This document shows, in pieces, positions 11,186 to 22,023 of a stretch of 64,000 nucleotides of DNA. How positions within the stretch are numbered: the stretch's first letter is position 1; every line of letters begins with the position of its first letter. The stretch comes from Eretmocerus hayati (Eukaryota > Arthropoda > Insecta > Hymenoptera > Aphelinidae): positions 177,737,021 to 177,801,020 of the forward strand of contig CM056741.1 of the NCBI GenBank assembly GCA_029851415.1, given 5' to 3'. Position numbers and translations under genes: made by a program. The notes beneath the pieces were generated by a model. That model ran no database searches. It was not told the DNA's origin and saw only the letters and a list, made by a program, of their open reading frames with translations.

Positions 11186-11317
11186 TTCATCCAAGCCAAC
11201 CTAAGGAACAGCGGGGACATAAACGATCTCCTACACGCTATTGCCAAAGAAGAGGGGATCGATATTCTGATTATCTCCGAACCGCCTCGGAAGCGCAAAT
11301 TCTTCCGATCTACCTAG
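11172..11317 (+). pseudogene. LINE ORF2 start, endonuclease fragment
   Basis: Just after the ORF1 stop, another frame reads FIQANLRNSGDINDLLHAIA followed by EEGIDILIISEPPR. This is the N-terminus of the apurinic-like endonuclease domain of R1/I-group ORF2, including the conserved N (metal-binding region) and SEP motif. ORF2 is cut off here: the next sequence belongs to a Ty3/gypsy element. The order ORF1 zinc knuckles then endonuclease supports the LINE call. Confidence 0.7.
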
Positions 11318-11333
11318 GAAAGGACGCAGCACG

Positions 11334-12200
11334 GTGCATGCAATCAAAACGGTGCAAGAAGAGGTACAATCGGCGGAGTATTCTTCGCCGTATATGGATG
11401 CTATATTGAGGAAGCTCCAGAATGCGAAATACATCAGTACCCTGGACTTGAGTTCCGCATATTCTCAAATTTCCCTAAAAATTGACAGCCGCCATTTTAC
11501 AGCGTTTGTAGTACCAGGTATGGGATTATTCGAGTTTACAAGATTACTGTATGGAGTCTGTAATGGTCCAGCTACGTTTCAAACACTAATAGATGATATT
11601 ATCAGTCCAGAATTTGAACCTTCCGCGTTCAGTTATCTCGATGACACTATCATAGTGACAGATCCGTTTGAAAAATATATGAAGATCCTTGAAATCATTT
11701 TGAAGCATATCGCAGTGGCTGAATTAACAACCAACCGAGAAAAAAGTCACTGCGCAAGGATGAGGTGAAATACTTAGGTGTCTTGGTTGATCGTGACGGG
11801 TTTCATCCGGACCCGGAAAAGATTAAACCCATTGTGGAATATCAGCCACCAAGAACGGTCAAAAAACTGCGAAGCTTCCTTGGCATGGCGTCTTGGTATT
11901 GAAAATTTCTTGATGATTTCGCCACGGTGGCAGAACCGCTCTCTCAACTCACATGAAAGAGTGCACCTTTTACGTGGGTTGAGGAGCAGCGGGTAGCTTT
12001 CGACCGCATCAAAATTATGTTAGAAACAACTCCAGTGTTGTCAAGAACTAACCACCAACTCGAATTCTAAGTCCAGACGGACGCGGGCAATCCCTGGTAG
12101 GGAGCCGTACTTGTACAAGTCGTTGATGGAGAAGAGCGCCCTTTAAGAAGGCTCCGCCGTCGAAACTTTTTCAGTCATTCTGATATGGAAGAATTATAAT
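11334..12200 (+). pseudogene. Ty3/gypsy reverse transcriptase / RNase H remnant
   Basis: The reading frame at 11334-11768 encodes a reverse transcriptase palm: STLDLSSAYSQI (motif with the first catalytic Asp), FTRLLYGVCNGPATFQ, and the YLDD box in FSYLDDTIIVT. At about 11755 a one-base shift moves the frame; it continues with VKYLGVLVDRDGFHPDPEK, LRSFLGMASWY and AFDRIKIMLETTPVLS, then an RNase H-like beginning (QTDAGN). Several in-frame stops follow after 11898. The order matches Ty3/gypsy pol. Gag, protease and LTRs are not visible here. It abuts the LINE fragment, a sign of nested insertion or deletion. Confidence 0.8.
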
Positions 12201-12553
12201 GCATACTCCGTGATACAGGGAATCCATTGCATTTTCGAAATATGCGGGTTGCCGACCTCATTTTGAGGGAAAAATTCTCAAAGTATTGGAATTTAGCACG
12301 GCGTCTCATGGGCGATGACCAGGGAAAGAGTCATATCTCAAAAATTCACAGTGTTACCGCGACGAGCAACTGTCCAAGCACGGATCATTTAAGGCAAGTG
12401 TCCATATTATGCCACACCTTAAACCGGGAGCACGGGATAATTCATCAATTTCCCGATTAAGTGTCTCAAAATTTGCCTGTTTTTCTATGAGGGTGGTTGA
12501 GAAGTGTCCCAATGATTCAGATGGATGAAATAATAGTCTCCAAAAAGTGGAGA
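12201..12553. other. Probable decayed Ty3/gypsy sequence
   Basis: Sequence following the RNase H-like part; it may be further decayed pol, but no motif can be asserted. Confidence 0.25.
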
Positions 12554-13501
12554 TTAACACGTTCGCTGCGACGGGTCCTACGGGTGGGACCCGCGCGTCC
12601 TCTTTTGTGTACGACGGGTCCCACGGGTGCGACCCGTTCTTGTTCGGGCTCTAGTGTGCACCAAATGACGTAGACACATCCAATGGCTTAGGTTGCGGTT
12701 TTCACTCATTATATATGATGTCAAGAACATGTGTGCACGCCAGTCTCAGTATCGGACTTGATTTGAGTGAGTTACTCGATAAAAACTCAGTTTTCGCAAA
12801 AATTCTGATGAATAACACAAAAATAGCCAGTAAATTGTGAACCCATCAAGTCCTTTCGAGTTTCCGACAACGTATCTTGGCTCATTTGAATGTCAATTCT
12901 TATGTCAAAAGCTACGAAATGAGCCCACATACGCGTGATTTGAGCGACATGGAGCCGATTAATCAGAAAATGACCACGAGGCAAACTGACCAAGTAGTTG
13001 ACATGGCAACTGCACTCTCCCCTTCCTCGATCTATTCTATTCGTCCGCATACGGGGAACTTTTTGTATTCAGAAAAATCGAAGAGTATCTCGAATGGGAA
13101 CTTGTGTATCGTGGATTCACGAGGATAGAAAATCATACTCGTGTGGATCACAATCGCAATCCGCGGTTCTTACGAGGCAAAAGCTTCCAATCCAGGCCAT
13201 GCTCGCGGATTATCCGAATGGTACCGGGAAATCAACGAATCCTCCCGAAAAGCTAAAGATCACATCTTAGGATCACTAATTTTGATAGTTCGATCATTCA
13301 CTCCATCCCCCATTGCACGATAGAAATTTTCGCGGGCCCCACCGGTGGGACCCGTCAAAGTTTCTTAGATTTCTTGCATATACATACTAAACTGATCACA
13401 AATCAAAAGGTTTGACTATTATATGTGCAAAATCACGCGTTTGTACTCTCTCGCACTTTGGGGCGGAATGCCGGTTTTCACCGTCGCAGCGAACGTGTTA
13501 A
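12554..13501. mobile_element. piggyBac-like non-autonomous element with TTAA duplication
   Basis: Both flanks carry TTAA (12554-12557 and 13498-13501). The 940-bp element begins CACGTTCGCTGCGACGG and ends with its exact complement. A second, inner palindromic motif GGGTCCCACGGGTG / CCACCGGTGGGACCCGTC lies behind each end. TTAA target sites and short terminal repeats starting CAC/CCC are diagnostic of the piggyBac superfamily. Internal open frames are short (up to 90 codons, 12877-13323, plus) and not recognisable as transposase, so it is called non-autonomous. Confidence 0.8.
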
Positions 13502-14340
13502 TTTAATATTAACCAAAAATGCTGTCAACGAGCAGGTCCCAATCATGGAACAGAATTTTGCACCCATGTACGTGTTCCACGCCTAATGTCCGTAATATGG
13601 AAAACCAAAAATACAATGCATTCGAGTAGTTTTTATGCAATTTTGAAATCTTCACAACCATTTTTCATGTAAAATGAGACGCTGAATCGAATGAACATGG
13701 TTGTTTGTGTCCAAAACCCGGTGTTGTATTGTACAGCTTTCAGTTTCTAAATCACGGATTTCCGAAAATATCTTGAAAAATGAGCATTTCTAAAAGAAAA
13801 CTGAAGAGATCAAGGTTGTAGAACGCATAATTTCCTACAATAAGGGTTATTACAAGTTTCCCGGAAAATCCAAGTGAAAATCCGAAAAAAGGTAAATTAG
13901 CCAGCCAAGCCTTATTTTGCCCATATTTAGTCCATTGTGAGCGCATGGGAACAGTTTTCACTGATTTTCTGAAAATGGGTCAATTAACTCAAGCTCCAAG
14001 CAACTATTTATTTTGACTAGTTTTCAATTCAAACTATGGACATTTTCAAATTTTAAGTTATTGAGTGATGCATATAGAATAAACCCTCCTCTTCAAAAAC
14101 TAATGACGTGCTCAAATTTCTGTCTCTGTGGCTAATATTTTCTTATTTATACTAGTCTGATTGTTGAAGACATATTCCCATCTCACTTCCAAATTCTATT
14201 CCAAAATTGCTATTGGTATATTTCAGCTTCTTGCACTCAAGCCACTGTGACAAAAAACTTGAGCTCGAAGAATCATTTCATTGAATTTCAATATTAATCA
14301 CTCTGACAAAGTTGAAATTGAATTTTTTAAGAATGTGAAA
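13502..14340. other. No feature recognised
   Basis: AT-rich DNA with no supported gene or clear repeat. Confidence 0.4.
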
Positions 14341-14391
14341 TGTGATAGACACTCTCCTGATGTAGTGACACATCAGGAGAGTATCCATCAC
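14341..14391. repeat. Short perfect hairpin
   Basis: ACTCTCCTGATGT at 14351-14363 pairs with ACATCAGGAGAGT at 14370-14382 across a 6-base loop, and the stem extends imperfectly through TGTGAT/ATCACA. It may be a tiny MITE. A structured RNA cannot be excluded, but there is no sign of one. Confidence 0.7.
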
Positions 14392-14590
14392 AGATAATTT
14401 CTTGCAATGAATTGGTTCAAGTAGTCAACGCCTGGAATTTCATCATTTCTGAGATACCTAATACAGAGTCTTGACTTAGAGGAATTATAATCTTCCTGCC
14501 TCCCACTTCACTTTTTCCAAAAGTCTTACTTGGCGAGTATGGCCATCCTTTTCCCATTAAATTTTATCTGGGATCAAATTAGTACATTTC

Positions 14591-14707
14591 GATACAAGGG
14601 CGTAAAACATTTTATTCGCGTCCGAGTGATGGATTTCCGGCCCGAGCCGCAGGCGAGGGTCGGAATCATCACGAGGATGCAAATAATAGGTTTTACACCC
14701 GTGTATC
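14591..14707. mobile_element. Palindromic MITE with GC-rich core, copy 1
   Basis: The ends GATACAAGGGCGTAAAAC and GTTTTACACCCGTGTATC are inverted, and the arms continue through TCGCGTCCGAGTGATGGA / ATCATCACGAGGATGC. The centre contains CGGCCCGAGCCGCAGGCGAG. The same core occurs, inverted, at 17927 and 47085. Confidence 0.7.
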
Positions 14708-14991
14708 TAACTATACTTTTCGATAAACTGTGAGTAAAAGTCGACAAACTGTGCGCAAAGTGCACTTTTACGCACAGTGTATCGAAAAATGAATTTCAAT
14801 TCTTGAGAGTCATGAGATCAGGGAAAACACGCCGAGTAACTATTTAGCAAAATCTAAACGCGAAAGGAATGAAAAGAGAATGAAAAATATTAATGTCAAC
14901 TCTTGAGTTGTCTCTAAGCTGAAGGCAAATTAACCTCTAGTTCGAGGCAATTCTTGTCCTCTACCGTTGGAGAGAAGATATGTCTCCACTT
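14708..14991. other. No feature recognised
   Basis: A local inverted pair GTGCGCAAAGTGCACTTTTACGCAC-type sequence lies at about 14750-14778. Nothing else is supported. Confidence 0.4.
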
Positions 14992-15322
14992 ACAAGGGGA
15001 GGTCCAACCTTGTGGAACACGGATCTTGATGAAACTCTGGGAATCATCTTGTTTTGGTGAGAAATGAAGGTACCCAGAAGGGTTTCGTCCAATGGGCCTC
15101 CTATCCTGAGATACAGCTACAGAGATTAGCATTGTTAGTATATCTATATATACGACCTTTCAACATGGGCCTATGTTGGCAATGTTAATCTCTATAGCTG
15201 TATCTCAGAGTAGCAGGCCCATGGGATTGAACCCTTGGAGATACCTTCATTTTGCACCAAAATAAGATGATTCCCAGAGTTTCATAAGGATCCGTGTTCC
15301 GCAAGGTTGGACCTCCCCTTGT
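14992..15322. mobile_element. Palindromic MITE, 331 bp, family A
   Basis: CAAGGGGAGGTCCAACCTTG at 14993-15012 pairs with CAAGGTTGGACCTCCCCTTG at 15302-15321. The arms extend about 150 bp, sharing ACACGGATC, GAAACTCTGGGAATCATCTT and AATGGGCC. The centre has ACAGCTACAGAGATTAGCATT. It has the same length and internal plan as 10403-10733, but the terminal bases differ. Confidence 0.8.
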
Positions 15323-15357
15323 TAGAGGTCTTTTTACCTCCAAGAGATTTAGAGTGA

Positions 15358-15750
15358 TTGTCGAATACTTCCTGGCAAATGTTACTGCTGAAAGGCACCA
15401 ACGTTTTACTTACCCGTATTAAGTACAAAAGCTCAACGATGAATTTACCTCGCGTGACGAATACGTCCGCGCAAGGACTTTTTCAAGATTCCCTAAGAAC
15501 AATTGAAGCGCGGCGCTTAGCGTCAACTTCGCAGAGGAGACAAGAAGAGGCACACCCCAGCCTGGCTTTAAGCTCTAAGTTCAAAAATCTCTATGACAAT
15601 ACGTTTGAGTTCAAATCATATGTTATACGTGAATTTATAGATTCATCTAAAACGTTCCAGATCGTAAGGAAACAGACATTGACATCAAAAAATATGTCTT
15701 ATAGGAGAGACAGAGAAAGTGATGATGGTGAGTTTTGGAAATATTTTTGA
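15358..15750 (+). CDS. Unrecognised 130-codon open frame
   Basis: An uninterrupted frame starts at an ATG and ends in a stop after GEFWKYF. The product is basic, with many Ser, Thr, Arg and Lys, no signal peptide, no membrane segment and no motif I recognise. The frame is relatively long for such AT-rich DNA and its GC content is slightly raised. It follows immediately on a MITE. It may be a remnant of a transposon gag-like protein or an exon; equally it may be chance. Confidence 0.25.
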   Translation: MSNTSWQMLLLKGTNVLLTRIKYKSSTMNLPRVTNTSAQGLFQDSLRTIEARRLASTSQRRQEEAHPSLALSSKFKNLYDNTFEFKSYVIREFIDSSKTFQIVRKQTLTSKNMSYRRDRESDDGEFWKYF

Positions 15751-15928
15751 ACACTATGAGCCCAAACTCCGTCTAAATAAGTTTGACTTATTAGTGTATA
15801 AGGTGAGTAATTATGTGTTTAATCAATCTTTAGGGCATGCACCTTTGTCGTGACAATGAAGAAATCATATGAGTCATAAATGTCTGCGAATTACTCATAC
15901 TCTTAGCATGAGTCAATTATATCTACAG

Positions 15929-16138
15929 CCGGAAGGAAGATTCCTGGATGTGCAATCCCACCAACCTTGGACTCCATCATTATCATCTGGGCGATGCTAA
16001 CCCCTGCTATTGTCGAATTCGATATTTCATCTTTTTGCGGCTATTTGTCCGAGGACGCTGTTCTGATGTTTGCTCTCGCCACTTTTGACAAAGATTACAT
16101 TATTGATATCCGTACTTCAGATACGAACGCAAATAGAG
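15929..16138 (+). CDS. Orphan exon-like open segment
   Basis: A 210-base open stretch is bordered by ATATCTACAG on the left and GTAAAT on the right, giving phase-1 borders on both sides. It encodes 70 residues with a hydrophobic start (IPPTLDSIIIIWAMLTP) and a Cys-containing middle (SSFCGYLSED). I do not recognise the family. No partner exons with matching phase were found nearby on this strand, so it may be a chance open segment or an isolated or relict exon. Confidence 0.2.
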
Positions 16139-17869
16139 GTAAATAAATCACATATCACGACTCAAGATTAAATATGCACAGTTTGTTCATTTCCATCTTT
16201 CATGTTGTATTTACAAATGACAAGTACATGATTGTTTTGGTCATATAATATTCCAATACATGTGGTAAGACGTCTCCCATACACAATTGTTCAGAATGGT
16301 CTGACCCACTTTCAATTTTCACAGCGATAGAAAAAATTCGTTCACACGAATTTTCACTATTTCTCGCTCTTATAATTGATAATAATTCAATAATTCTATT
16401 TTATTCTCTAGTGCAGATAGGGAAAGGCCTATACTTTTCAATTGCAGGTTCAAATGGGGGGGGGGATCACGAAAATATCTAACCCGCTCTGAAGGTAGGC
16501 ACATTGTATAAATCAAATATGAATAAACAGCGTATTAGCAGTTTGAATTAGAATGCATTGAAAGTTGTGGTGGCAGGTAGGACTGATTGAGGGTAAGACT
16601 CAATGGAAGGTTTCATCACAAAAAGGTGAATCTTCTCAGTTGATTTTCACCCAATAAGAACGTAATATGCGTGACTTTCCCTGCTTGGATTATGATCACT
16701 AGGCAGGGATCCATGATGCCCAACAACATTTTTAAATAACTGAGCTATATGGATAGGCTCGAATAATTTCAAATTATGGCACTCATACGTTCAAAAATGA
16801 TTCTGAGGAGACCTCAATGGTATAAATTGTGTCTAATTTCACTATAAATAATCAATCTCACTAATATCTTATATTGATCTGATCGAGCATTCCATTTGAA
16901 ATTTGCCTACTTATGAACTTACTTATATTTAAGGGTCCAAATTATTTTGGATCATTGAAATTCAGTTTTCTAATGCTTTATAGAGCCATCGATATTCCAA
17001 GTAGTGGTAATGTACAGTCATTATAAGATTTACATTCTAAAATATCACTATAGAAGCGAGCACCAGAGTGCTAAAACTCATTCAATAATTGCTCGCTTTT
17101 AAGTATTAAGCGTCTTGTGATTATCGAGATCTGCACGCAACGTATATTACCATCTACCTTATTTCAAAATGTCTCTTTCTCTTTTGGCGAGCCGTTTCAA
17201 GGCTATTTGCACAACTAATTCAGCAAACCACTCAGATCAATTTGTTTTTTTCATACAATGTTATCGATCTGTCTCATCGGAAATCATACGACCGATGGAC
17301 GGGTTTCCCTCGGTATGTATACATTCACCGATGGTGCAGTCATAAATTGTGCTGCTATGATTATTGTTGATAACAGCTATAGCTTGACTCACGTTGATAC
17401 ATAATTTAGGTCACTGAATGCGCAATTTTCCGTTGTCAGCAGTTGTGGTTCATTGGCTACTAGGATTTTTGAGCTTGGGCACACGGTGATCCTGGAAAAT
17501 AAACCGATTTCAGTGGTTAGATTGTATATTTGAGATTAACCGCATAAATCGTGTGACTGGATGAAAATATATTCTAGCCTGACCTCTTTCAAAGATATTA
17601 TCAAGATTGGTCCAAGTCCCGTAAAAAATTCTCGACTGACAGTTCAGTTATCTTTGAGTTCTTGTATCGAATTAAATTGAGTACGTGTTCGTATTTCAAT
17701 GGTTTCAGGAGACTAATCACATATTTTCACTCAACGTATCGAGCATTTGAATTCGTATTGAAGAGATCATAGTGAGTGGAAAACATCATTTTTGATACAG
17801 TGTACTGACTATTAGCTTATTGTTTGCCAACTTTTACTATTACAATCAAAAAAGTGTATGTAGTCCGAT
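16139..17869. other. No gene recognised
   Basis: AT-rich DNA with a poly-G tract near 16455. No long open frame, clear repeat or splice-bounded exon was supported. Confidence 0.4.
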
Positions 17870-17990
17870 ACACGCGGATGAGACCTATACTTGCATGGCA
17901 TCGTGGTGGTGGTTCAGAACCTCGCCTGCGGCTCGGTCCGATAGCTCATCATCCAGACGCGAAAAAAGAAGTCTTCATACCCTTACATCA
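17870..17990. mobile_element. GC-core MITE, copy 2 (decayed)
   Basis: CCTCGCCTGCGGCTCGG lies at about 17922-17938 within arms GATACACGCGGATGAGACC and ATGAAGACTTC-like sequence, inverted relative to the copy at 14591-14707. It overlaps short open frames that are therefore unlikely to be genes. Confidence 0.55.
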
Positions 17991-18037
17991 GAATATAATA
18001 ATTCAGATCTACCGTTACATGATGGTTGCCCTGTGAC

Positions 18038-18065
18038 TCATGGTTCTTCACAACCAAAACGAACT
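18038..18065 (-). CDS. Lipase, proposed final exon 7 (28 nt)
   Basis: If the GTAAGT donor at the end of exon 6 is used, the two leftover bases GA join an exon behind TTCAAATCCAG, giving E-VRFGCEEP and a TGA stop. A Phe-x-Cys near the very end is what the last beta-strand of pancreatic-lipase PLAT domains usually shows. The alternative is that exon 6 simply ends with the TAA that overlaps the same donor (GAG-TAA-GTC). The exon is very short, so this is a proposal. Confidence 0.4.
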
Positions 18066-18393
18066 CTGGATTTGAAAATCTGGAGAGATTCTCACGGTTA
18101 TGTAAGAATTACTTTTGGATTGATTATGTAGATAAAATTTGACCTATGAGTATAGAGTTCTTCCCAGAGAATCAGAAACTGAAACTTTGTCAAAATTCTT
18201 CAAAACTGTCTAAAAAAAATTCTCAAAATATATTTGAGAAATAATCTAGTAATTTCACCGTTACCCATAGTCTGACAACGGGAAATCCATGACGTTGGCA
18301 GAGAACTCAATCAAATACTTCAGAACGTTCATTTGTAGAAAATAGCAACTTTACATAATAATTTACAGGAGGGCGGAGCGCTGCACGACTTAC

Positions 18394-18721
18394 TCGTTGT
18401 GAAACTCGAGGCTCTTGACAGTGACCGAGTCGATGTAGACCTTGGGCTTGTGCAGCAGCCTCCAAGTCAATGGATTGAATACAGAAGCCTGGTAATCCCA
18501 TATGAGTTCCAACTTCCTCACCTCACCAACAATCTCACCAGCTATGACAGTTGTATGAATAGTTCCAGGCTCATAGTAGGTCGAATGTTCGTCCAAAGAT
18601 ATCTTACTCGTATTTTTATTTCCTAAACCCATTACTCGTACAACAAATCTTCCAACTTCTCCACCATAATCCATGCTTTCATTTGTATTTGAGACATTAA
18701 TCGTGATACGGTAGTGTGCCT
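18394..18721 (-). CDS. Lipase exon 6: PLAT domain
   Basis: This exon encodes the C-terminal beta-sandwich (PLAT/LH2) of the lipase, the part that binds lipid surfaces or a cofactor in the family. It opens with AHYRITINVSNTNES, typical of the first PLAT strand, then VGRFVVRVMG, LELIWDY and KPKVYIDSVTVKSLEF. The acceptor TATTCACAG is clear and the phase matches exon 5 (A + AG). The lower border is either a GTAAGT donor at 18393-18388 or an in-frame TAA formed by the same bases. With the exon-7 option the PLAT domain spans about residues 411-528 of the model. Confidence 0.85.
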
Positions 18722-19000
18722 CTGTGAATATATATAAAATTTATACGTTGATATAAATCATAGTTACGTTGTGTGTTTGCCATAAGCAAGACAATCGTAT
18801 GGTCTTATGATACATCTTTTTGTATGATGTATATAATGTAATGGAAAAGAAGGGGGAATAATCGTACGATGAAAGCTAGTTCATATACGGTGTACAAAGC
18901 CGGAAGGAACTGAAGTTGGAGAAAAGTCGACTTGTGGTCATGTATAAAGGCGCATTGTTACGTGAGCGGACATAAGTTATATGAAAGTTTTACTGAGATT

Positions 19001-19055
19001 TATTGGGATGATGATTATGATTATGATGATGATGATGATGATGATGACGATGCCG
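19001..19055. repeat. (GAT)n microsatellite
   Basis: A run of GATGATGATTATGATTATGATGATGATG continues to GACGATGCCGATGG. On the minus strand it would encode poly-His, which explains a spurious His-rich frame here. Confidence 0.9.
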
Positions 19056-19539
19056 ATGGCATGAGCATGAGGAAGAAATTTTTCCTAGGTTGAGTGAATA
19101 TTGAAGATTGGCATCGGTAGGGAGTCGGGTGATGTATGGATTGAGGACTTGCTGATATATTTTCTGATCGGATTTCTGATATTCACTATACTTCTGAGAG
19201 TTGTTAGCAATACGTGACTGCCAGTGGAATAGGTTAGCACCGAGAGCAGTGATGCATTGAGAATCCAGTTTCATCGACAGACTTGTTTCAAAGTTTACTG
19301 AGATACAAGAAACGGCCTAAAAGTTGGTAAACTTGGTCGTTTCCTCATGAATTGAGGTGTTTGGCAAAGCCTTCTATCAAAATCATCGGAAGAACTAAGA
19401 AAATGATTCAAGGGACTAGATTTGAGCGAGAATAGTCGAATAAACTGCTTCGTGTCAAAATGAATTCTGAAATATCGAGTCAGACAGTGAAATGAAAATG
19501 AAATTATTCTCATTTTTTGGGACTATTTTTATTAATTTT

Positions 19540-20200
19540 TCAAAAATATGATTCCTTATGCGAAATTGTACGATCTTTGCGATAAAACTAGTCGGAAATT
19601 GTTTATTGCTGTTTCATGCGTTTTTTAGTCTATTTTTTATTTTTTATTCTCTGTCCAATCAGAAAACCAAAACAGTAGTTTCTGCGCAATGCGCGTGGTT
19701 TTACGAATTCCAAAGTGGTTTCAATTACAAGATGAAGAAATTTCCTCCAAAATGACCCCTTGCTAAAGTCAATTACATGTCCCCATTCAGTAGCTACGGC
19801 AGCTCGATTGAAAAAAAAGATGGTCAGAGTAAAAGAAGCTACTTATCCTTAATCAGAGTCTTGAGCCCTCCCCCTGCGTCCATGCTGTTGGTGGTGTAAA
19901 TAATCTTGGCCATAATCTTGATGTCTAGAGAACCGTGTATTTCCAGTCTCACTCGATCAAATTGAGCTCGACAAGAGGTCATTTCTAAGGAAATTCTTTC
20001 AGCTTTTGATCAGAACTACTTTGCAATTTGCAGAACCACGCGCATACGGAGAAATTGATGTTTTTTGATTGGCCGGGAAATGAAAAATTAGAATATTGAA
20101 TAGAAAACGCACAAAACAGCAAAAAACAAATCCTGACGGGTTTCATCGCGAGAATCGTGCAATTCTGGGTGGGTAATCATATTTTTGAGGAGTTGAAAGA
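19540..20200. mobile_element. Old imperfect foldback element in lipase intron 5
   Basis: The left arm (about 19540-19720) and right arm (about 20020-20200) are inverted copies. Shared words include TTTTCAAAAATATGATT / AATCATATTTTTGAGG, GCGAAATTGTACGAT / ATCGTGCAATTC, TTGCTGTTTCATGCGTTTT / AAAACGCACAAAACAGCAA and GCGCGTGGTTTTACG. Many mismatches suggest age. The superfamily is unknown. Confidence 0.65.
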
Positions 20201-20736
20201 ATTACTCATTGGACTAATTAGGCTAGTCCTATTTTACCGGATTTTGCCTTATCAGGTCCTGAAATGACCCAACGAAAAATTTCAAGGTCGCTTCGATAGG
20301 TATTTTCAGGATCTTTGGGGTGGTGCTAACTGTGAGAGCGTTATCTCAAGTCAAACTCGAGATAAATGCAATTTTGTAAAAACAGATCACGACTTCCATA
20401 CTTTGGTGGAATCAAAAAGCAAAATAGACATAGCTCCGCAGGCGTCTTTGAAAATTTTTAAGGCCCTACCAGCGGGTGGAAGCTTCATATTGTGGACCGT
20501 AGAATCGAATGAAAACCACGACAAACCGATCCGAGATACCATTAATTTTTATGTGTCATTTCTGAATGGAATTTATCAAGTTTAACATTCGAGCTACAAC
20601 TGGCTCCAACGCCGACTTCATCACCTTTCTTCACACGAAAAAGACAATCAGCATACTGCCAAAGATGGGGGGGGGGGGGGCATTCTATGTTCCGTGGGGT
20701 ATCAACTGTAAAACATTACATGAATGATGCACTTAC

Positions 20737-20970
20737 TGCAGTAAGGCTTGTCTCTTCCGGTCATCAGATACACAGAGGCGTGATAGTTTCCTGGCTGAGC
20801 ATGAAATCCAAACCTGGGGCAATGCTGTTCCATGCAATCGAAGCAACTGCCATTCTGGAATTTTTCCCACGACGAGCATGGTACCGATACAAATGGGCAA
20901 TCCGTGTTTATGCTCTCAATGAAGTACTCGTAACTTCTGATGTGATTACATCCAAGGAACCTTTTTAGCC
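20737..20970 (-). CDS. Lipase exon 5: catalytic His
   Basis: The exon starts behind AATTTTGTAG and encodes LKRFLGCNHIRSYEYFIESI, containing the catalytic histidine in the family motif CNHxRSYxYF (His342 of the model). Several cysteines follow, in PCSSWEKFQNGSCFDCMEQHC, corresponding to the disulfide-rich part before the PLAT domain. The distance from the catalytic Asp (Asp255) to this His is 87 residues, the same as in human pancreatic lipase (Asp176-His263 in mature numbering). The donor is a consensus GTAAGT, leaving one base. Both borders are phase-compatible with exons 4 and 6. Confidence 0.93.
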
Positions 20971-21278
20971 CTACAAAATTTGAAGGATCATAGTTTGGTA
21001 TATTTCAAATGATCTATTGGATGAGATGAGATTTTTTTACATCAGATTATCTTAAAACAGCACTGAAATTCAAATTTTTCGAACAATTTGGCAGATAGAA
21101 ATGTTTGAAACTCTGAATATTGATTTCGAAGTACTATTTTTGTTCATAATGTCAATCTTTCATAAATTTTATGCTTTGAATCTACTCTACATCATCTCAA
21201 TCGTAATGTCGAGTTATATTTGTGCCACGGTTATTGAGAATCGTGGCACTGTTATATAAGAGACTCGCCAGAGCTTAC

Positions 21279-21518
21279 CTCGGAAAAAACTTCCTTTTTC
21301 CAGAGTAATAGAGTTGAAGACACCCTCATTGCATCCAGGCTGATTTTTCCCACCGTTTGGAAAGAAATCAATGTGAGCGACAGCTTGGCTGATTCCAAGT
21401 CCACCGCTTATAAAAGGGCTGCAATCTGTGTGAATAGCAGTGACAAATTCGGCATCAGTGGGATCAAGTCGCACCACAGGGGATGTGTTACTGAAGTGTG
21501 GCTCAGCTGGATCGAGTC
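21279..21518 (-). CDS. Lipase exon 4: catalytic Asp and lid region
   Basis: Behind the acceptor GCATTGCAG the exon reads [25 protein letters not shown]. The Asp of LDPAEP is the triad aspartate (Asp255 of the model); its Gly is split across the preceding intron. [29 protein letters not shown] and the segment up to SFFRG follow. The Cys after QPG and the residues to the exon-5 Cys correspond to the lid loop region of pancreatic lipases. The donor CGAG/GTAAGC leaves one base that completes a Gly with exon 5. Confidence 0.95.
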
Positions 21519-22023
21519 CTGCAATGCATCGTGATTTTTTAAAACGATGTTGTTTCTAACCTAGAAATAACGAGAGGCTCGTTTCGTCACGGGTGATTTA
21601 TGTGAAAGATATTGACGCAATTTCCAGAATATCTGTACAGGGTCTAGTTTTTTTGTAAATGTTATCATGATAGTGAGAATGAAATCGGTCCTAAATCCTA
21701 GTTTACGGTTGCCAAATTCATTTTGATCGAGTTCATAATGACATCATCACCCACACGATTCCTCTTATTCCAACTTCTTTTCACTGCTAGGAGTATGTAC
21801 GGTGAAATTCGTTTTCAAGCAAATGAAAAAGGCTGATTGAACGACCTTGATCGGGGGAAACTTCGTATCGTTTTAATTAATGATAGCTCTGTATTACCGG
21901 TGTCCGAAGAAAACAGATTTTTTTTGGCCTAGAAAATTTTCATCGCAAATCTTCCTCCAATCAATGGGTCCGTGCCTTCTTATGCTTCAAGATCTCGATT
22001 CTCGTTGAAATATTATTGTCAAA

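Larger units (their letters stand above)
18722..20736. other. Lipase intron 5, repeat-bearing
   Basis: The intron has a consensus donor (GTAAGT) and acceptor (TTCACAG). It contains a (GAT)n microsatellite at about 19001-19050, an old inverted repeat (19540-20200) and a poly-G tract at 20668-20679. The open frames here lack family resemblance. Confidence 0.7.

Noticed and set aside
18990..19274. His-rich minus-strand frame
   Set aside because: The His run is the (GAT)n microsatellite, inside a lipase intron.
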